Source: an uncultured Muribaculaceae bacterium (GTDB lineage Bacteria > Bacteroidota > Bacteroidia > Bacteroidales > Muribaculaceae). From it: a stretch of 15,096 nucleotides of DNA. The notes under the pieces are model-generated. The model was not told the origin of the DNA. It made no database searches and worked only from the letters and a program-made list of their open reading frames with translations. Shown here in pieces: positions 1 through 7,497 of this stretch. Within the stretch, counting starts at the first letter, position 1, and each line of letters begins with the position of its first letter. Position numbers and translations under genes: made by a program. The DNA lies in assembly GCA_910584185.1 (NCBI GenBank), contig CAJTYC010000064.1, positions 1 to 15,096 on the forward strand, given 5' to 3'.

Positions 1-12
1 TGACTTTCAGTT

Positions 13-28
13 GCAACCGAAAGGTTGC
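13..28 (+). other. Small GNRA-capped hairpin near window edge
   Basis: GCAACC (13-18) and GGTTGC (23-28) are perfect 6-base inverted repeats enclosing GAAA, a stable GNRA tetraloop. No T-tract follows, so it is not a standard intrinsic terminator. It could be part of a structured RNA or of an upstream transcript cut by the window edge. I do not recognise an RNA family. Confidence 0.3.
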
Positions 29-138
29 GCCTTACAGTCAGGCACTAAAAGCGACTCAACTCTGCGACCCCTATGGGCAAAATTTTTATGAGATGGGCTC
101 TTAAGTCAACAATACATCTCAAGTTACGCAAGCTCGCA

Positions 139-167
139 TGATTTAGGCAAATCACCTTATATAATTG
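139..167 (+). promoter_or_regulatory. Candidate operator and -7-like element upstream of argR
   Basis: TGATTT (139-144) and AAATCA (149-154) form a perfect 6-base inverted repeat with a 4-base spacer. Five bases downstream lies TATAATTG (160-167), one mismatch from the Bacteroidota -7 consensus TAnnTTTG. No acceptable -33 TTTG box sits at the usual 19-21 base spacing. The dyad resembles an ARG box in its TGA...TCA ends and 4-base centre but has longer arms. Its place 59 bases before the argR start suggests autoregulation. This is inference from position and symmetry only. Confidence 0.25.
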
Positions 168-212
168 CCCGCGACTTGGAGCCTGCGAAAGAAGAACAAC
201 AAAAATACCATC

Positions 213-710
213 ATGAAGAATAGGAAAGACAGGATTGACCTTATGGTGGATCTGATAAAGAACGAATGCATCGGAAGTCAGGAAGAACTTGCCGACAGGC
301 TTGCAAAAGAAGGATTCAGCGTGACGCAAGCCACCCTCTCGCGCGACCTCAAGATGCTCAAGACCACCAAGGTGCCAACAGACAGAGGCACTTATATCTA
401 TATATTGCCCGACAGCAACACACTCAAAGACAAGTTGCTTGCCAAGGGGGGCGTGGCCATGTCGCCCAACTTCCAAAGCGGCTTCATATCTCTGCAACTC
501 TCCGGCAATATGGCGGTTATAAAGACACGCAATGGATATGCAGCCGGTCTTGCATACGACATAGACATGAGCCAGTCGCCTGAAATCTTAGGCACAATAC
601 CCGGAAGCGACACAATATTTGCGGTGCTTCGTGAAGATGTGACGCACGAACAGGCCATGGAGCTCTTCAGTCAATTGCTCCCTCTCAACAAAAAACACCA
701 CTTAAAATGA
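213..710 (+). CDS. argR: Arginine repressor ArgR
   Basis: This is a 165-residue transcriptional regulator of arginine metabolism; the family forms hexamers and binds DNA when arginine is bound. The N-terminal winged-helix domain carries the family signatures SQEEL (22-26) and TQATLSRDL (38-46). The C-terminal oligomerisation and arginine-binding domain has NGYAAGLAYDID (107-118) and GTIPGSDTI (127-135). The ATG at 213 is chosen because it is preceded by an A-rich leader and gives the normal ArgR N-terminus; a TTG extension to 165 adds non-family sequence. In E. coli the arginine-contacting motif is GDD; here the first Asp is Ser132. The protein is slightly longer than the usual 150-157 residues because of a basic tail. 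The stop overlaps the next start (ATGA), implying translational coupling. Confidence 0.93.
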   Translation: MKNRKDRIDLMVDLIKNECIGSQEELADRLAKEGFSVTQATLSRDLKMLKTTKVPTDRGTYIYILPDSNTLKDKLLAKGGVAMSPNFQSGFISLQLSGNMAVIKTRNGYAAGLAYDIDMSQSPEILGTIPGSDTIFAVLREDVTHEQAMELFSQLLPLNKKHHLK

Positions 711-1627
711 TACGCACAGTGATACTTGGCGCAGATACGCCACTTAGCGGTGAGCTTATCCGTATACTCTCCATGCACCCGGAAGTGGAGATTACCGGAG
801 CGCAGGCCAACGGACTGGACGGAATACCGCTCACCGATGCGCACCATGGTCTGATAGGAGAGATTGACATGCAATTTTCCTCTCATCCCGACCTGCAGAA
901 TGCGCATGTGGTATTTGCCGATGCCTCGGCAATCAATGTGCATCCGCTTTTGCAGTCGAGCCTCACCGGCAACGGACCAAAGATGATTGTATTCGGGGCC
1001 TCGTCGGCCACGCTGCCCGATGAGACTTGTGTCTACGGCCTGCCGGAGATGAACCGCAAACAATTGGTGAGAGGGGCGCACGCAGCAGTCGTGCCTATGC
1101 CATTCGCATCTATGGCACTTGTGGCACTATATCCGTTTGCCACCCACCTGCTGCTCCAGGACACTATCAACATATATGTGGATGCACCGGAAACAATAAT
1201 CAGCGAGACATCCATACCGAAAGCCGAGACAGAAATCAAGCAATACATATCGGAGACACAACGCAGCTTCGCTGGCAAAGTGGAGATAACAGTGCATGAG
1301 TCGGAGGCACGCCGCAGCGCATTGATGCGCATCAAATTTCGCTGCCCACTGCTCGTGGAGCAGGCCGTGCAGCTTTACGACTGCTATGATGACCACCGCT
1401 TTGCATTTGTCACCACAAAGCAGGTGGGAGTCAGCGAAGTGGCAGGCACCGACAAGTGCGTCATATCAATCGACAAAGAGGATGCCGACAGCATAACACT
1501 CACCGTGGTGGCCGACTGCCGCATGAGAGGGGGTGCCGGTGAGGCTGTGCATATCATGAACCTGATGTTCGGCCTGCACGAGAAGACCGGCCTTTATCTT
1601 AAGGCAATCGACTTTGACAAATACTGA
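707..1627 (+). CDS. ArgC-like protein lacking catalytic residues (probable pseudoenzyme)
   Basis: This 306-residue protein has the architecture of N-acetyl-gamma-glutamyl-phosphate reductase (ArgC): an N-terminal Rossmann-type region and a C-terminal Asd/ArgC dimerisation region. Family landmarks are VYGLPEMNR (109-117) and NLMFGLHEKTGL (285-296), close to ArgC YGLPELNR and NLMFGLDE-x-TGL. The active-site parts are altered. The N-terminal nucleotide loop GxxGxxG reads GADTPLS (8-14), keeping only the first Gly. The PGCY motif holding the nucleophilic Cys reads PMPF (130-133), placing Pro132 at the Cys. The HxPEI-type motif with the catalytic His reads KAETEIKQ (172-179). Reductase activity is therefore unlikely. 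The frame is intact and its start overlaps the argR stop, so it is not a decayed gene. A regulatory or scaffold role linked to ArgR is inference; a diverged enzyme with another reaction is possible. Confidence 0.8.
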   Translation: MIRTVILGADTPLSGELIRILSMHPEVEITGAQANGLDGIPLTDAHHGLIGEIDMQFSSHPDLQNAHVVFADASAINVHPLLQSSLTGNGPKMIVFGASSATLPDETCVYGLPEMNRKQLVRGAHAAVVPMPFASMALVALYPFATHLLLQDTINIYVDAPETIISETSIPKAETEIKQYISETQRSFAGKVEITVHESEARRSALMRIKFRCPLLVEQAVQLYDCYDDHRFAFVTTKQVGVSEVAGTDKCVISIDKEDADSITLTVVADCRMRGGAGEAVHIMNLMFGLHEKTGLYLKAIDFDKY

Positions 1628-1654
1628 TTTGTTTCTTTATAATACATAAACAAG

Positions 1655-1987
1655 GTGTCGGTAAATAAAGTTATATTGTTAGGATATGTGGGGAGTGATC
1701 CGGATGTGAGATATCCGGAGAAAGGGCGAGCCGTGGCATTCTTGTCGTTGGCCACCAACGACTATTATGCCGCCACCGGCACCGAAGTGACCGAATGGCA
1801 TCGCCTCGTGATGGGAGGTGAAAACGCCCAGCTGGCCGAGAAATACATACGCAAAGGCACGCGTCTCTATGTGGAGGGGAGGCTGAAGAGCCGCGAATTT
1901 GACGACAAATTCAAGATACACCGCCGCGTCACAGAGATAATCGTGGACCGCGTGGAACTGCTCGGACGTAGCACAAACGACAAGTGA
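1655..1987 (+). CDS. ssb: Short single-stranded DNA-binding protein (OB fold)
   Basis: This is a 110-residue SSB-family protein that would coat single-stranded DNA in replication, repair or recombination. It starts MSVNKVILLGYVGSDPDVRY, the typical SSB opening strand, with EWHRLV (47-52), AEKYIRKGTRLYVEGRL and a final VTEIIVDRVELLG strand completing the OB fold. The start is GTG at 1655; no in-frame ATG lies near the conserved N-terminus. It ends right after the OB fold at STNDK, without the disordered linker and acidic DDDIPF-type tip by which major SSBs recruit partners. It therefore resembles accessory or short SSB paralogues, and a full-length SSB probably exists elsewhere (inference). 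It follows the ArgC-like gene by 27 bases and may share its transcript. Confidence 0.88.
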   Translation: MSVNKVILLGYVGSDPDVRYPEKGRAVAFLSLATNDYYAATGTEVTEWHRLVMGGENAQLAEKYIRKGTRLYVEGRLKSREFDDKFKIHRRVTEIIVDRVELLGRSTNDK

Positions 1988-2024
1988 CAAAGTCACTACC
2001 ATTCAATTAACCCAAAATAGAAAT

Positions 2025-2038
2025 AGCCTCAACAGGCT
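2025..2038 (+). other. Small hairpin in the ssb-speA gap
   Basis: AGCCT (2025-2029), loop CAAC, AGGCT (2034-2038). The stem is only 5 base pairs and no T-run follows, so it is a weak termination candidate. It ends 21 bases before speA and could equally be a leader structure. The gap (1988-2059) has no TAnnTTTG match. Confidence 0.2.
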
Positions 2039-2059
2039 CTTATACATAAAAAACAGTAA

Positions 2060-3958
2060 ATGAGAAAATGGCGAATTGAAGACTCCACTGAGCTTTACAA
2101 CGTGCAAGGTTGGGGTCTGAAATACTTCTCTATCAATGAGAAAGGACATGTGCAAGTAACTCCCAAAGAAGGAGGCAACGCCGTGGACATCAAGGAGGTG
2201 ATGGACGAGCTTCAGGTGCGCGACGTCGGGGCACCGCTTCTGCTGCGCTTCCCCGACATACTTGACGACCGTATCCGCAAGATTTCAAATTGCTTTCGCA
2301 AGGCGGCAGAGGAATATAATTATGAGGCCAAGAACTTCATAGTCTATCCCATCAAGGTGAACCAGATGCGCCCTGTGGTGGAGGAGATAGTCAGCCATGG
2401 CAACAAATATGACATAGGGCTTGAGGCGGGTTCGAAGCCGGAGCTCCACGCGGTGCTTGCCGTAAACACACACGAAAACTCGATAGTGGTGTGCAACGGT
2501 TACAAGGACGAGGAATATGTGGAGCTTGCACTGCTTGCGCAGAAGATGGGCAGACGCATATTTCTTGTGGTCGAGAAAATCAATGAGCTATACCTTATCA
2601 GCCAGGTGGCTAAACGCATAGGCGTGCGCCCCAACATCGGCATACGCATCAAGCTCACCAGTTCGGGTTCGGGCAAATGGGAAGAGTCGGGAGGCGACGT
2701 CAGCAAATTCGGACTCAACTCAAGCGAACTCCTTGATGCCCTCGGCTATCTGGAGAAAAACAAGATGCAGGATTGCCTCAAATTGATACACTTCCATATA
2801 GGCAGCCAGATCACCAAGATTCGCCGCATCAAGAATGCACTCAGAGAGGCAATGCAATTTTATGTGCAGCTCTCCAAGATGGGATTCGATATAGAGTTTG
2901 TCGACATAGGTGGAGGCTTGGGAGTCGACTACGACGGCACCCGCTCGTCGAGCGGCGAGAACTCGATGAACTATTCCATACAGGAATATGTAAATGACTC
3001 GGTGTCGGCACTTGTAGACGCATGTCAGAAAAATGGACTCAAACATCCCAATATAATCACCGAGAGCGGACGTTCGCTCACGGCCCATCACTCCGTGCTG
3101 ATTATCCAAGTGCTGGAGACCACCCAACTTCCGATATGGAAAGATGACGACTCACTCGGTGAGAATCCGCACGAACTGGCCGAGGAACTGTATAACATTT
3201 GGGACAAGATAGACCAAACCCGTGTATTTGAAGATTGGCATGACGCATTGCAGATACGCGAGGAAGCCCTCGAACGTTTCAGTCTCGGACTTCTTGACCT
3301 GCATACACGTGCCACTATCGAGAAACTCTTCTGGAGTGTGGCGCGCGACGTGCACGACATAACCCGAAGCATGAAGCATCCGCCCGAAGAGCTCCGCAAG
3401 GTGAGCCGCATGCTTCCTGAGAAATATTTCTGCAATTTCTCTCTCTTCCAGTCGCTCCCCGACTCATGGGCAATCGACCAGATGTTTCCCATCATGCCTA
3501 TATCGAGACTCGATGAAAAGCCTACGCACCAGTGCACCATACAGGACGTAACATGCGACTCCGATGGTAAAATCAACAGGTTCGTGTCGCCCAACGGCTG
3601 CTCTAACTCGCTCACCCTGCATGAACCCAAAGCCAATGAGCCTTACTATATCGGAGTATTCCTGGTAGGAGCATACCAAGAAATTCTCGGTGACCTCCAC
3701 AACCTCTTCGGCGACACCAATGCCGTGCATATCTCGCTTACCAAGGATGGTTACGAGATAGCGCAGGTAATCGACGGCGAGTCTGTGGCCGACGTGCTCG
3801 ATTATGTGGAATACAATCCCAAGAAACTTGTACGCAACCTCGAGACATGGGTCACCGCAAGTATGAAGAAGGGTGTGATAACCCCTGAGGAAGGACGCCA
3901 ATTTCTCAACAACTACAAGTCGGGACTTTACGGATCTACTTATCTGGAACGAGACTGA
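2060..3958 (+). CDS. speA: Biosynthetic arginine decarboxylase SpeA
   Basis: This 632-residue PLP enzyme converts arginine to agmatine and CO2, the first step of the agmatine route to putrescine and spermidine. It is a fold-III decarboxylase. YPIKVNQ (96-102) holds the PLP lysine K99. Downstream come the barrel motifs HFHIGSQI and DIGGGLGVDYDG (PLP phosphate loop), ESGRSLTAHHSV, and the C-terminal DVTCDSDG with the conserved catalytic Cys, then GVFLVGAYQEILGDLHNLFG. Length fits the family (about 630-660). The region between the barrel and the C-terminal beta domain (roughly 360-460) includes the helical insertion typical of SpeA and absent from ornithine and diaminopimelate decarboxylases. 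Its stop overlaps the truA start by one base, so the two are co-transcribed and probably coupled. Proximity to argR makes arginine-dependent control plausible, but no operator is visible. Confidence 0.96.
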   Translation: MRKWRIEDSTELYNVQGWGLKYFSINEKGHVQVTPKEGGNAVDIKEVMDELQVRDVGAPLLLRFPDILDDRIRKISNCFRKAAEEYNYEAKNFIVYPIKVNQMRPVVEEIVSHGNKYDIGLEAGSKPELHAVLAVNTHENSIVVCNGYKDEEYVELALLAQKMGRRIFLVVEKINELYLISQVAKRIGVRPNIGIRIKLTSSGSGKWEESGGDVSKFGLNSSELLDALGYLEKNKMQDCLKLIHFHIGSQITKIRRIKNALREAMQFYVQLSKMGFDIEFVDIGGGLGVDYDGTRSSSGENSMNYSIQEYVNDSVSALVDACQKNGLKHPNIITESGRSLTAHHSVLIIQVLETTQLPIWKDDDSLGENPHELAEELYNIWDKIDQTRVFEDWHDALQIREEALERFSLGLLDLHTRATIEKLFWSVARDVHDITRSMKHPPEELRKVSRMLPEKYFCNFSLFQSLPDSWAIDQMFPIMPISRLDEKPTHQCTIQDVTCDSDGKINRFVSPNGCSNSLTLHEPKANEPYYIGVFLVGAYQEILGDLHNLFGDTNAVHISLTKDGYEIAQVIDGESVADVLDYVEYNPKKLVRNLETWVTASMKKGVITPEEGRQFLNNYKSGLYGSTYLERD

Positions 3959-4731
3959 TGCGCAAGTTTCTGAGATTGTCGTACGACGGAGGTGCATTTC
4001 ATGGCTGGCAGCGTCAGCCCAACGACACGAGTGTGCAGCAGACACTCGAGGAGGCTCTCGCCACAATCATGCGCACAGAGACGCCAGTGACCGGAGCCGG
4101 ACGCACTGACACCGGTGTGCACGCCCGCGTCATGTATGCCCACTTTGATGTGGAGAGTGATACCGTCGCCAAGGCACTCAATGACCCACGGCGATTCCTG
4201 ATAGGACTCAACCGGCTCTGCGGACACGAAATATGCGTGCAAGAGATAATCGATGTGCATGATGATGCACATGCGAGATTTGACGCCACTTCACGCACCT
4301 ACAAATATTTCGTGACATTCGAAAAATCTCCCTTCCTGCGCCACTGCTCATGGCACTCCCCCTCCCCTCTCGACGTGGGGGCGATGAACGAAGCCGCCCG
4401 GCTACTCACCGAAACCTCTGACTTCACATCGTTTGCCAAGCTTCACAGTGACTCCAAGACCAACATATGCCGCGTCACGGAGGCTCATTGGGATGAATGG
4501 CACAACGAATATGGAGTGCCCGGAATAGTCTTCACAATCACAGCCGACAGGTTTTTGCGCAACATGGTGCGGGCCGTGGTCGGCACACTCGTGGAAGTGG
4601 GACGCTGCAAACTCACCGCTGAGGGTTTCAGCGACATAATAAACCTCAAGGACAGATGCTCGGCCGGCACATCGATGCCGCCGCAGGCTCTGTTTCTTTG
4701 GGACATAAAATACCCCTATATCAATGAATGA
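3958..4731 (+). CDS. truA: tRNA pseudouridine(38-40) synthase TruA
   Basis: This 257-residue enzyme isomerises uridines 38-40 in the anticodon arm of many tRNAs to pseudouridine. The N-terminus has the family pattern LSYDGGAFHGWQRQP (7-21). The catalytic Asp is D51 in GRTDTGVHA (48-56). Further family segments are FDATSRTYKYFV, the SFAKLHSDSKTNICRV region, and FLRNMVRAVVGTLVEVGRCK near the C-terminus. Length is normal. The start overlaps the speA stop (TGATG) and the stop lies inside the ligA start region (8-base overlap), so it is the middle cistron of a tightly packed operon. The function is housekeeping; operon membership does not imply a role in polyamine metabolism. Confidence 0.96.
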   Translation: MRKFLRLSYDGGAFHGWQRQPNDTSVQQTLEEALATIMRTETPVTGAGRTDTGVHARVMYAHFDVESDTVAKALNDPRRFLIGLNRLCGHEICVQEIIDVHDDAHARFDATSRTYKYFVTFEKSPFLRHCSWHSPSPLDVGAMNEAARLLTETSDFTSFAKLHSDSKTNICRVTEAHWDEWHNEYGVPGIVFTITADRFLRNMVRAVVGTLVEVGRCKLTAEGFSDIINLKDRCSAGTSMPPQALFLWDIKYPYINE

Positions 4732-6730
4732 GATAAAAACACGTATCGAGGCACTTCGCGACGAGCTTAATAGGCACAACCATAATTACTATGTGCTTAA
4801 CGCGCCTGAAATAAGCGACAAGGACTTCGACATGCTCCTCAAAGAGTTGGAGAAACTTGAAAGCGAGCATCCGGAATATCACGACCCGTTGTCGCCCACG
4901 CAGCGTGTGGGCTCAGACCTTAGCAAGGGGTTTGAGCATGTGGTGCATGAACGGCCTATGATGTCTCTCTCCAACACATACAGCGTAGATGAAGTGGACG
5001 ATTGGTTCAAGCGCATCGACAAGGCACTCGGCGGGGCTGACTATAGCATAGTGGGCGAGATGAAATTTGACGGCACAAGCATCTCAATCACCTACAAGCA
5101 TGGACGCATGGTGCGGGCTGTGACGCGCGGCGACGGCACCCAAGGCGATGACGTTACGGCCAACGTGAAGACCATACGCAGCGTTCCGTTGCAATTGCAG
5201 CCGGGAGACTGGCCTGAGGAGTTCGAAATCAGGGGTGAGATACTTATGCCGTGGGAGGTGTTTGAGAAGCTCAACGCTGAGCGAGCCTACAACGAAGAGC
5301 CGCTCTTTGCCAACCCGCGCAACGCCGCCTCAGGCACTCTCAAGATGCAGGACTCACGCGAGGTGGCACGCCGTCATCTCGATGCACGTTTCTACTATCT
5401 GCTTGGCGACAATCTCCCCTTCGATAACCATTACGACAATATGGAAGCTGCCCGCACATGGGGCTTCAAAGTGTCGAAGGCAATGAAAAAGATGCACACG
5501 CTTCAGGAGATTGATGATTACATAGCATATTGGGATGAGCATCGCAAGGAACTCCCGGTGGCTACCGACGGGCTCGTGTTCAAGGTCAATTCGCTGCGCG
5601 AGCAGCTTAACCTCGGTTATACTGCCAAGTCGCCGAGGTGGGCTGTGGCGTTCAAGTTTAACCCCGAACGCGCCTGCACGCCGCTGCGCTTCGTGAGCTT
5701 CGAGACAGGACGCATGGGCATTGTGACACCGGTGGCCAACTTGGAGCCGGTGCAGCTCTCGGGCACGATAGTGAAACGGGCCTCGCTGCATAACGCCGAC
5801 ATACTCGACGAACTCGATATACATGAAGGCGACAACCTCTATGTGGAGAAAGCAGGTGAAATCATACCGCAAATCACGGGAGTCGAAAAGTCACTGCGCA
5901 AGCCGGAGGCCAAGAAGGTGGTGTTTGTGCGCACATGCCCTGAATGCGGTTCGCCGTTGGTGCGGATATTTGGAGAGGCGGCCTGGTGCTGCCCCAACAA
6001 GTATGGATGCCGTCCGCAGATTACGGGGCGCATAGAGCACTTCTGCGCGCGCCGCATGATGAATATAGACGGCATAGGCGAGGAAACTGCTGAGATGCTT
6101 TACGCAGCCGGCCTCGTGAACCGCATAGGTCAGATATACGACCTGAAGAAAGAGCAACTCGAAGTGCTTGGCCGCATGGGCGAAAAGAGCGCCATGCGAA
6201 TAATCAAAGGTATTGAAGATTCCAAGAAAGTGCCGTTCGAACGTGTCATATATGCACTCTCAATTCCCAATGTGGGAGAGACTACGGCAAAGCGTGTTGC
6301 CCATACAGTTAAAAATATGGACATGCTCATGGAGATGACACTCGAGCAGCTTACAGCCATACCCGATGTCGGTCCGATTATTGCAAAGTGCATCTACGAT
6401 TATTTACGCGAGCCTGTAAATGTGGAGAACATCGCCGACCTGCGACGTGCGGGTGTGCAGATGGGACTCAGCGCCGACAAACTCGAACCGGCAGGCACTG
6501 CCCTTGCCGGCAAGTCTATCGTAATATCGGGCACATTCAGCCATCACAGCCGCGATGAATATAAGGATATTATAGAGCAGCAAGGTGGCAAGAATGTGGG
6601 GAGTATTTCAAAGAAAACATCATTTGTTCTCGCCGGCGAAAACATGGGGCCCGCTAAACTCGAGAAATGCCAGAAGCTCGGAATTCCCTTAGTCTCAGAA
6701 GATGAATTCCTGAATCTAATTGGAAATTAG
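4724..6730 (+). CDS. ligA: NAD-dependent DNA ligase LigA
   Basis: This 668-residue enzyme seals nicks between Okazaki fragments and in repair, using NAD+. Domain order is complete. Domain Ia is at about 1-65, with HNHNYYVLNAPEISDKDFD and the PTQRVG segment. The adenylation domain has the nucleophile K114 in EMKFDG (112-117) and TRGDGTQGDDVT. An OB fold comes next (GRMGIVTPVANLEPV). A four-Cys zinc finger follows (CPEC, then CCPNKYGC). The helix-hairpin-helix region contains NIDGIGEETAEML and IPNVGETTAKRVA. A C-terminal BRCT domain spans about 590-668 (GKSIVISGTFS, ISKKTSFVLAGENMGPAKLEK). The ATG at 4724 overlaps the truA stop by 8 bases. The last codons and TAG stop run into a degenerate first copy of the 7-base tandem repeat that follows. 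Confidence 0.97.
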   Translation: MNEIKTRIEALRDELNRHNHNYYVLNAPEISDKDFDMLLKELEKLESEHPEYHDPLSPTQRVGSDLSKGFEHVVHERPMMSLSNTYSVDEVDDWFKRIDKALGGADYSIVGEMKFDGTSISITYKHGRMVRAVTRGDGTQGDDVTANVKTIRSVPLQLQPGDWPEEFEIRGEILMPWEVFEKLNAERAYNEEPLFANPRNAASGTLKMQDSREVARRHLDARFYYLLGDNLPFDNHYDNMEAARTWGFKVSKAMKKMHTLQEIDDYIAYWDEHRKELPVATDGLVFKVNSLREQLNLGYTAKSPRWAVAFKFNPERACTPLRFVSFETGRMGIVTPVANLEPVQLSGTIVKRASLHNADILDELDIHEGDNLYVEKAGEIIPQITGVEKSLRKPEAKKVVFVRTCPECGSPLVRIFGEAAWCCPNKYGCRPQITGRIEHFCARRMMNIDGIGEETAEMLYAAGLVNRIGQIYDLKKEQLEVLGRMGEKSAMRIIKGIEDSKKVPFERVIYALSIPNVGETTAKRVAHTVKNMDMLMEMTLEQLTAIPDVGPIIAKCIYDYLREPVNVENIADLRRAGVQMGLSADKLEPAGTALAGKSIVISGTFSHHSRDEYKDIIEQQGGKNVGSISKKTSFVLAGENMGPAKLEKCQKLGIPLVSEDEFLNLIGN

Positions 6731-6757
6731 GAATTAGGAATTAGGAATTAGGAATTC
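6731..6757. repeat. 7-base tandem repeat GAATTAG directly after ligA stop
   Basis: Three exact GAATTAG units (6731-6737, 6738-6744, 6745-6751) are followed by a partial GAATTC (6752-6757). A degenerate extra copy, GAAATTAG (6723-6730), overlaps the last ligA codons and its TAG stop. Tandem direct repeats of this size can change copy number by slippage. Here expansion would alter only the ligA-rpe spacing. Confidence 0.9.
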
Positions 6758-6763
6758 TGCAAT

Positions 6764-6817
6764 AATTATTCATTATTAATTATTCATTATTAATTATTCA
6801 TTATTAATTATTCATTA
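6764..6817. repeat. 14-base AT-only-plus-C tandem repeat upstream of rpe
   Basis: The unit AATTATTCATTATT occurs at 6764-6777, 6778-6791 and 6792-6805, then 12 bases of a fourth copy (6806-6817), all exact. The array ends two bases before the rpe ATG at 6820, so it forms the whole ribosome-loading region of rpe. There are no spacers, so it is not a CRISPR array. Copy-number change would shift any upstream promoter or alter leader structure without changing the rpe protein. Confidence 0.93.
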
Positions 6818-6819
6818 AA

Positions 6820-7464
6820 ATGATCGTTTCACCTTCTTTGTTGTCGGCTAATTTTGCCGATATGCGTCCGGACCTGGAGATGATTAACCGTTCGGAGGCA
6901 GACTGGTTACATATAGATGTTATGGATGGTGTCTTTGTGCCGAACATTTCATTTGGATTTCCGGTGGTAAAATGTGTTGCCAAGGAATGCACCAAGCCGC
7001 TCGATGTGCATCTGATGATAGTAGAACCGCAGAAATGGATTAACCAAGTGCGCGACCTCGGTGCAGAGATTATGAACGTGCATCAGGAGGCTTGTCTTCA
7101 TCTGCACAGCTGCGTGCAGGAGATACACCGTGCAGGAATGAAAGCCGGTGTGACACTCTGCCCGGCCACTCCGGTCAGCACGCTTGTAGATATAATCGAA
7201 GACCTTGATTTGGTACTGTTGATGTCGGTCAATCCCGGTTTCGGGGGTCAGCCATTTATAGAGCATACGCTTAAAAAGATCGGTGAACTTCGTCGTCTGA
7301 TAGAGCAGACCGGTTCGAAAGCCGTAATTGAGATAGATGGCGGTGTAAACGACAAGACAGGTGCACGCCTTGCCGAGGCAGGCGCAGATGCACTTGTGGC
7401 CGGAAGTTACATATTCGGCAAGGAAGATGCAGAAGAGCGTATTCGCCTACTCAAAAATCTCTAA
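6820..7464 (+). CDS. rpe: Ribulose-phosphate 3-epimerase
   Basis: This 214-residue TIM-barrel enzyme interconverts D-ribulose 5-phosphate and D-xylulose 5-phosphate in the pentose phosphate pathway. It opens SPSLLSANFADM (4-15). The metal and acid-base residues are visible: H31 and D33 in LHIDVMDG, H64 in DVHLMI, and D173 in EIDGGV (171-176). The flexible phosphate-side loop is VNPGFGGQ (137-144) and the phosphate-binding glycines are in GADALVAGSYIFG. Length is standard. The ATG at 6820 begins right at the conserved N-terminus and is preceded by the AT-rich tandem repeat instead of a normal leader. dedA follows after 33 bases. Confidence 0.96.
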   Translation: MIVSPSLLSANFADMRPDLEMINRSEADWLHIDVMDGVFVPNISFGFPVVKCVAKECTKPLDVHLMIVEPQKWINQVRDLGAEIMNVHQEACLHLHSCVQEIHRAGMKAGVTLCPATPVSTLVDIIEDLDLVLLMSVNPGFGGQPFIEHTLKKIGELRRLIEQTGSKAVIEIDGGVNDKTGARLAEAGADALVAGSYIFGKEDAEERIRLLKNL

Positions 7465-7497
7465 ACTTAAAAACTTTAAAAAATCAAAAACTAAGTA

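Noticed and set aside
3..113. Open plus-strand frame from the window edge ending at TAA 111-113, possibly the tail of an upstream gene
   Set aside because: It is only about 36 codons, has no recognisable motif, and its codon use is not clearly like that of neighbouring genes. It cannot be told from chance.
165..212. TTG-initiated N-terminal extension of argR
   Set aside because: The ATG at 213 gives the standard ArgR N-terminus with an A-rich leader; the extension would cover the likely promoter and leader.
3088..3636. Minus-strand open frame of 182 codons inside speA
   Set aside because: It lies wholly opposite a well-supported gene, and its translation is Ser/Arg-rich without motifs, as expected from the antisense of a codon-biased gene.
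6731..6817. CRISPR array
   Set aside because: The repeats are head-to-tail with no unique spacers and the units are 7 and 14 bases long; no cas genes are nearby.
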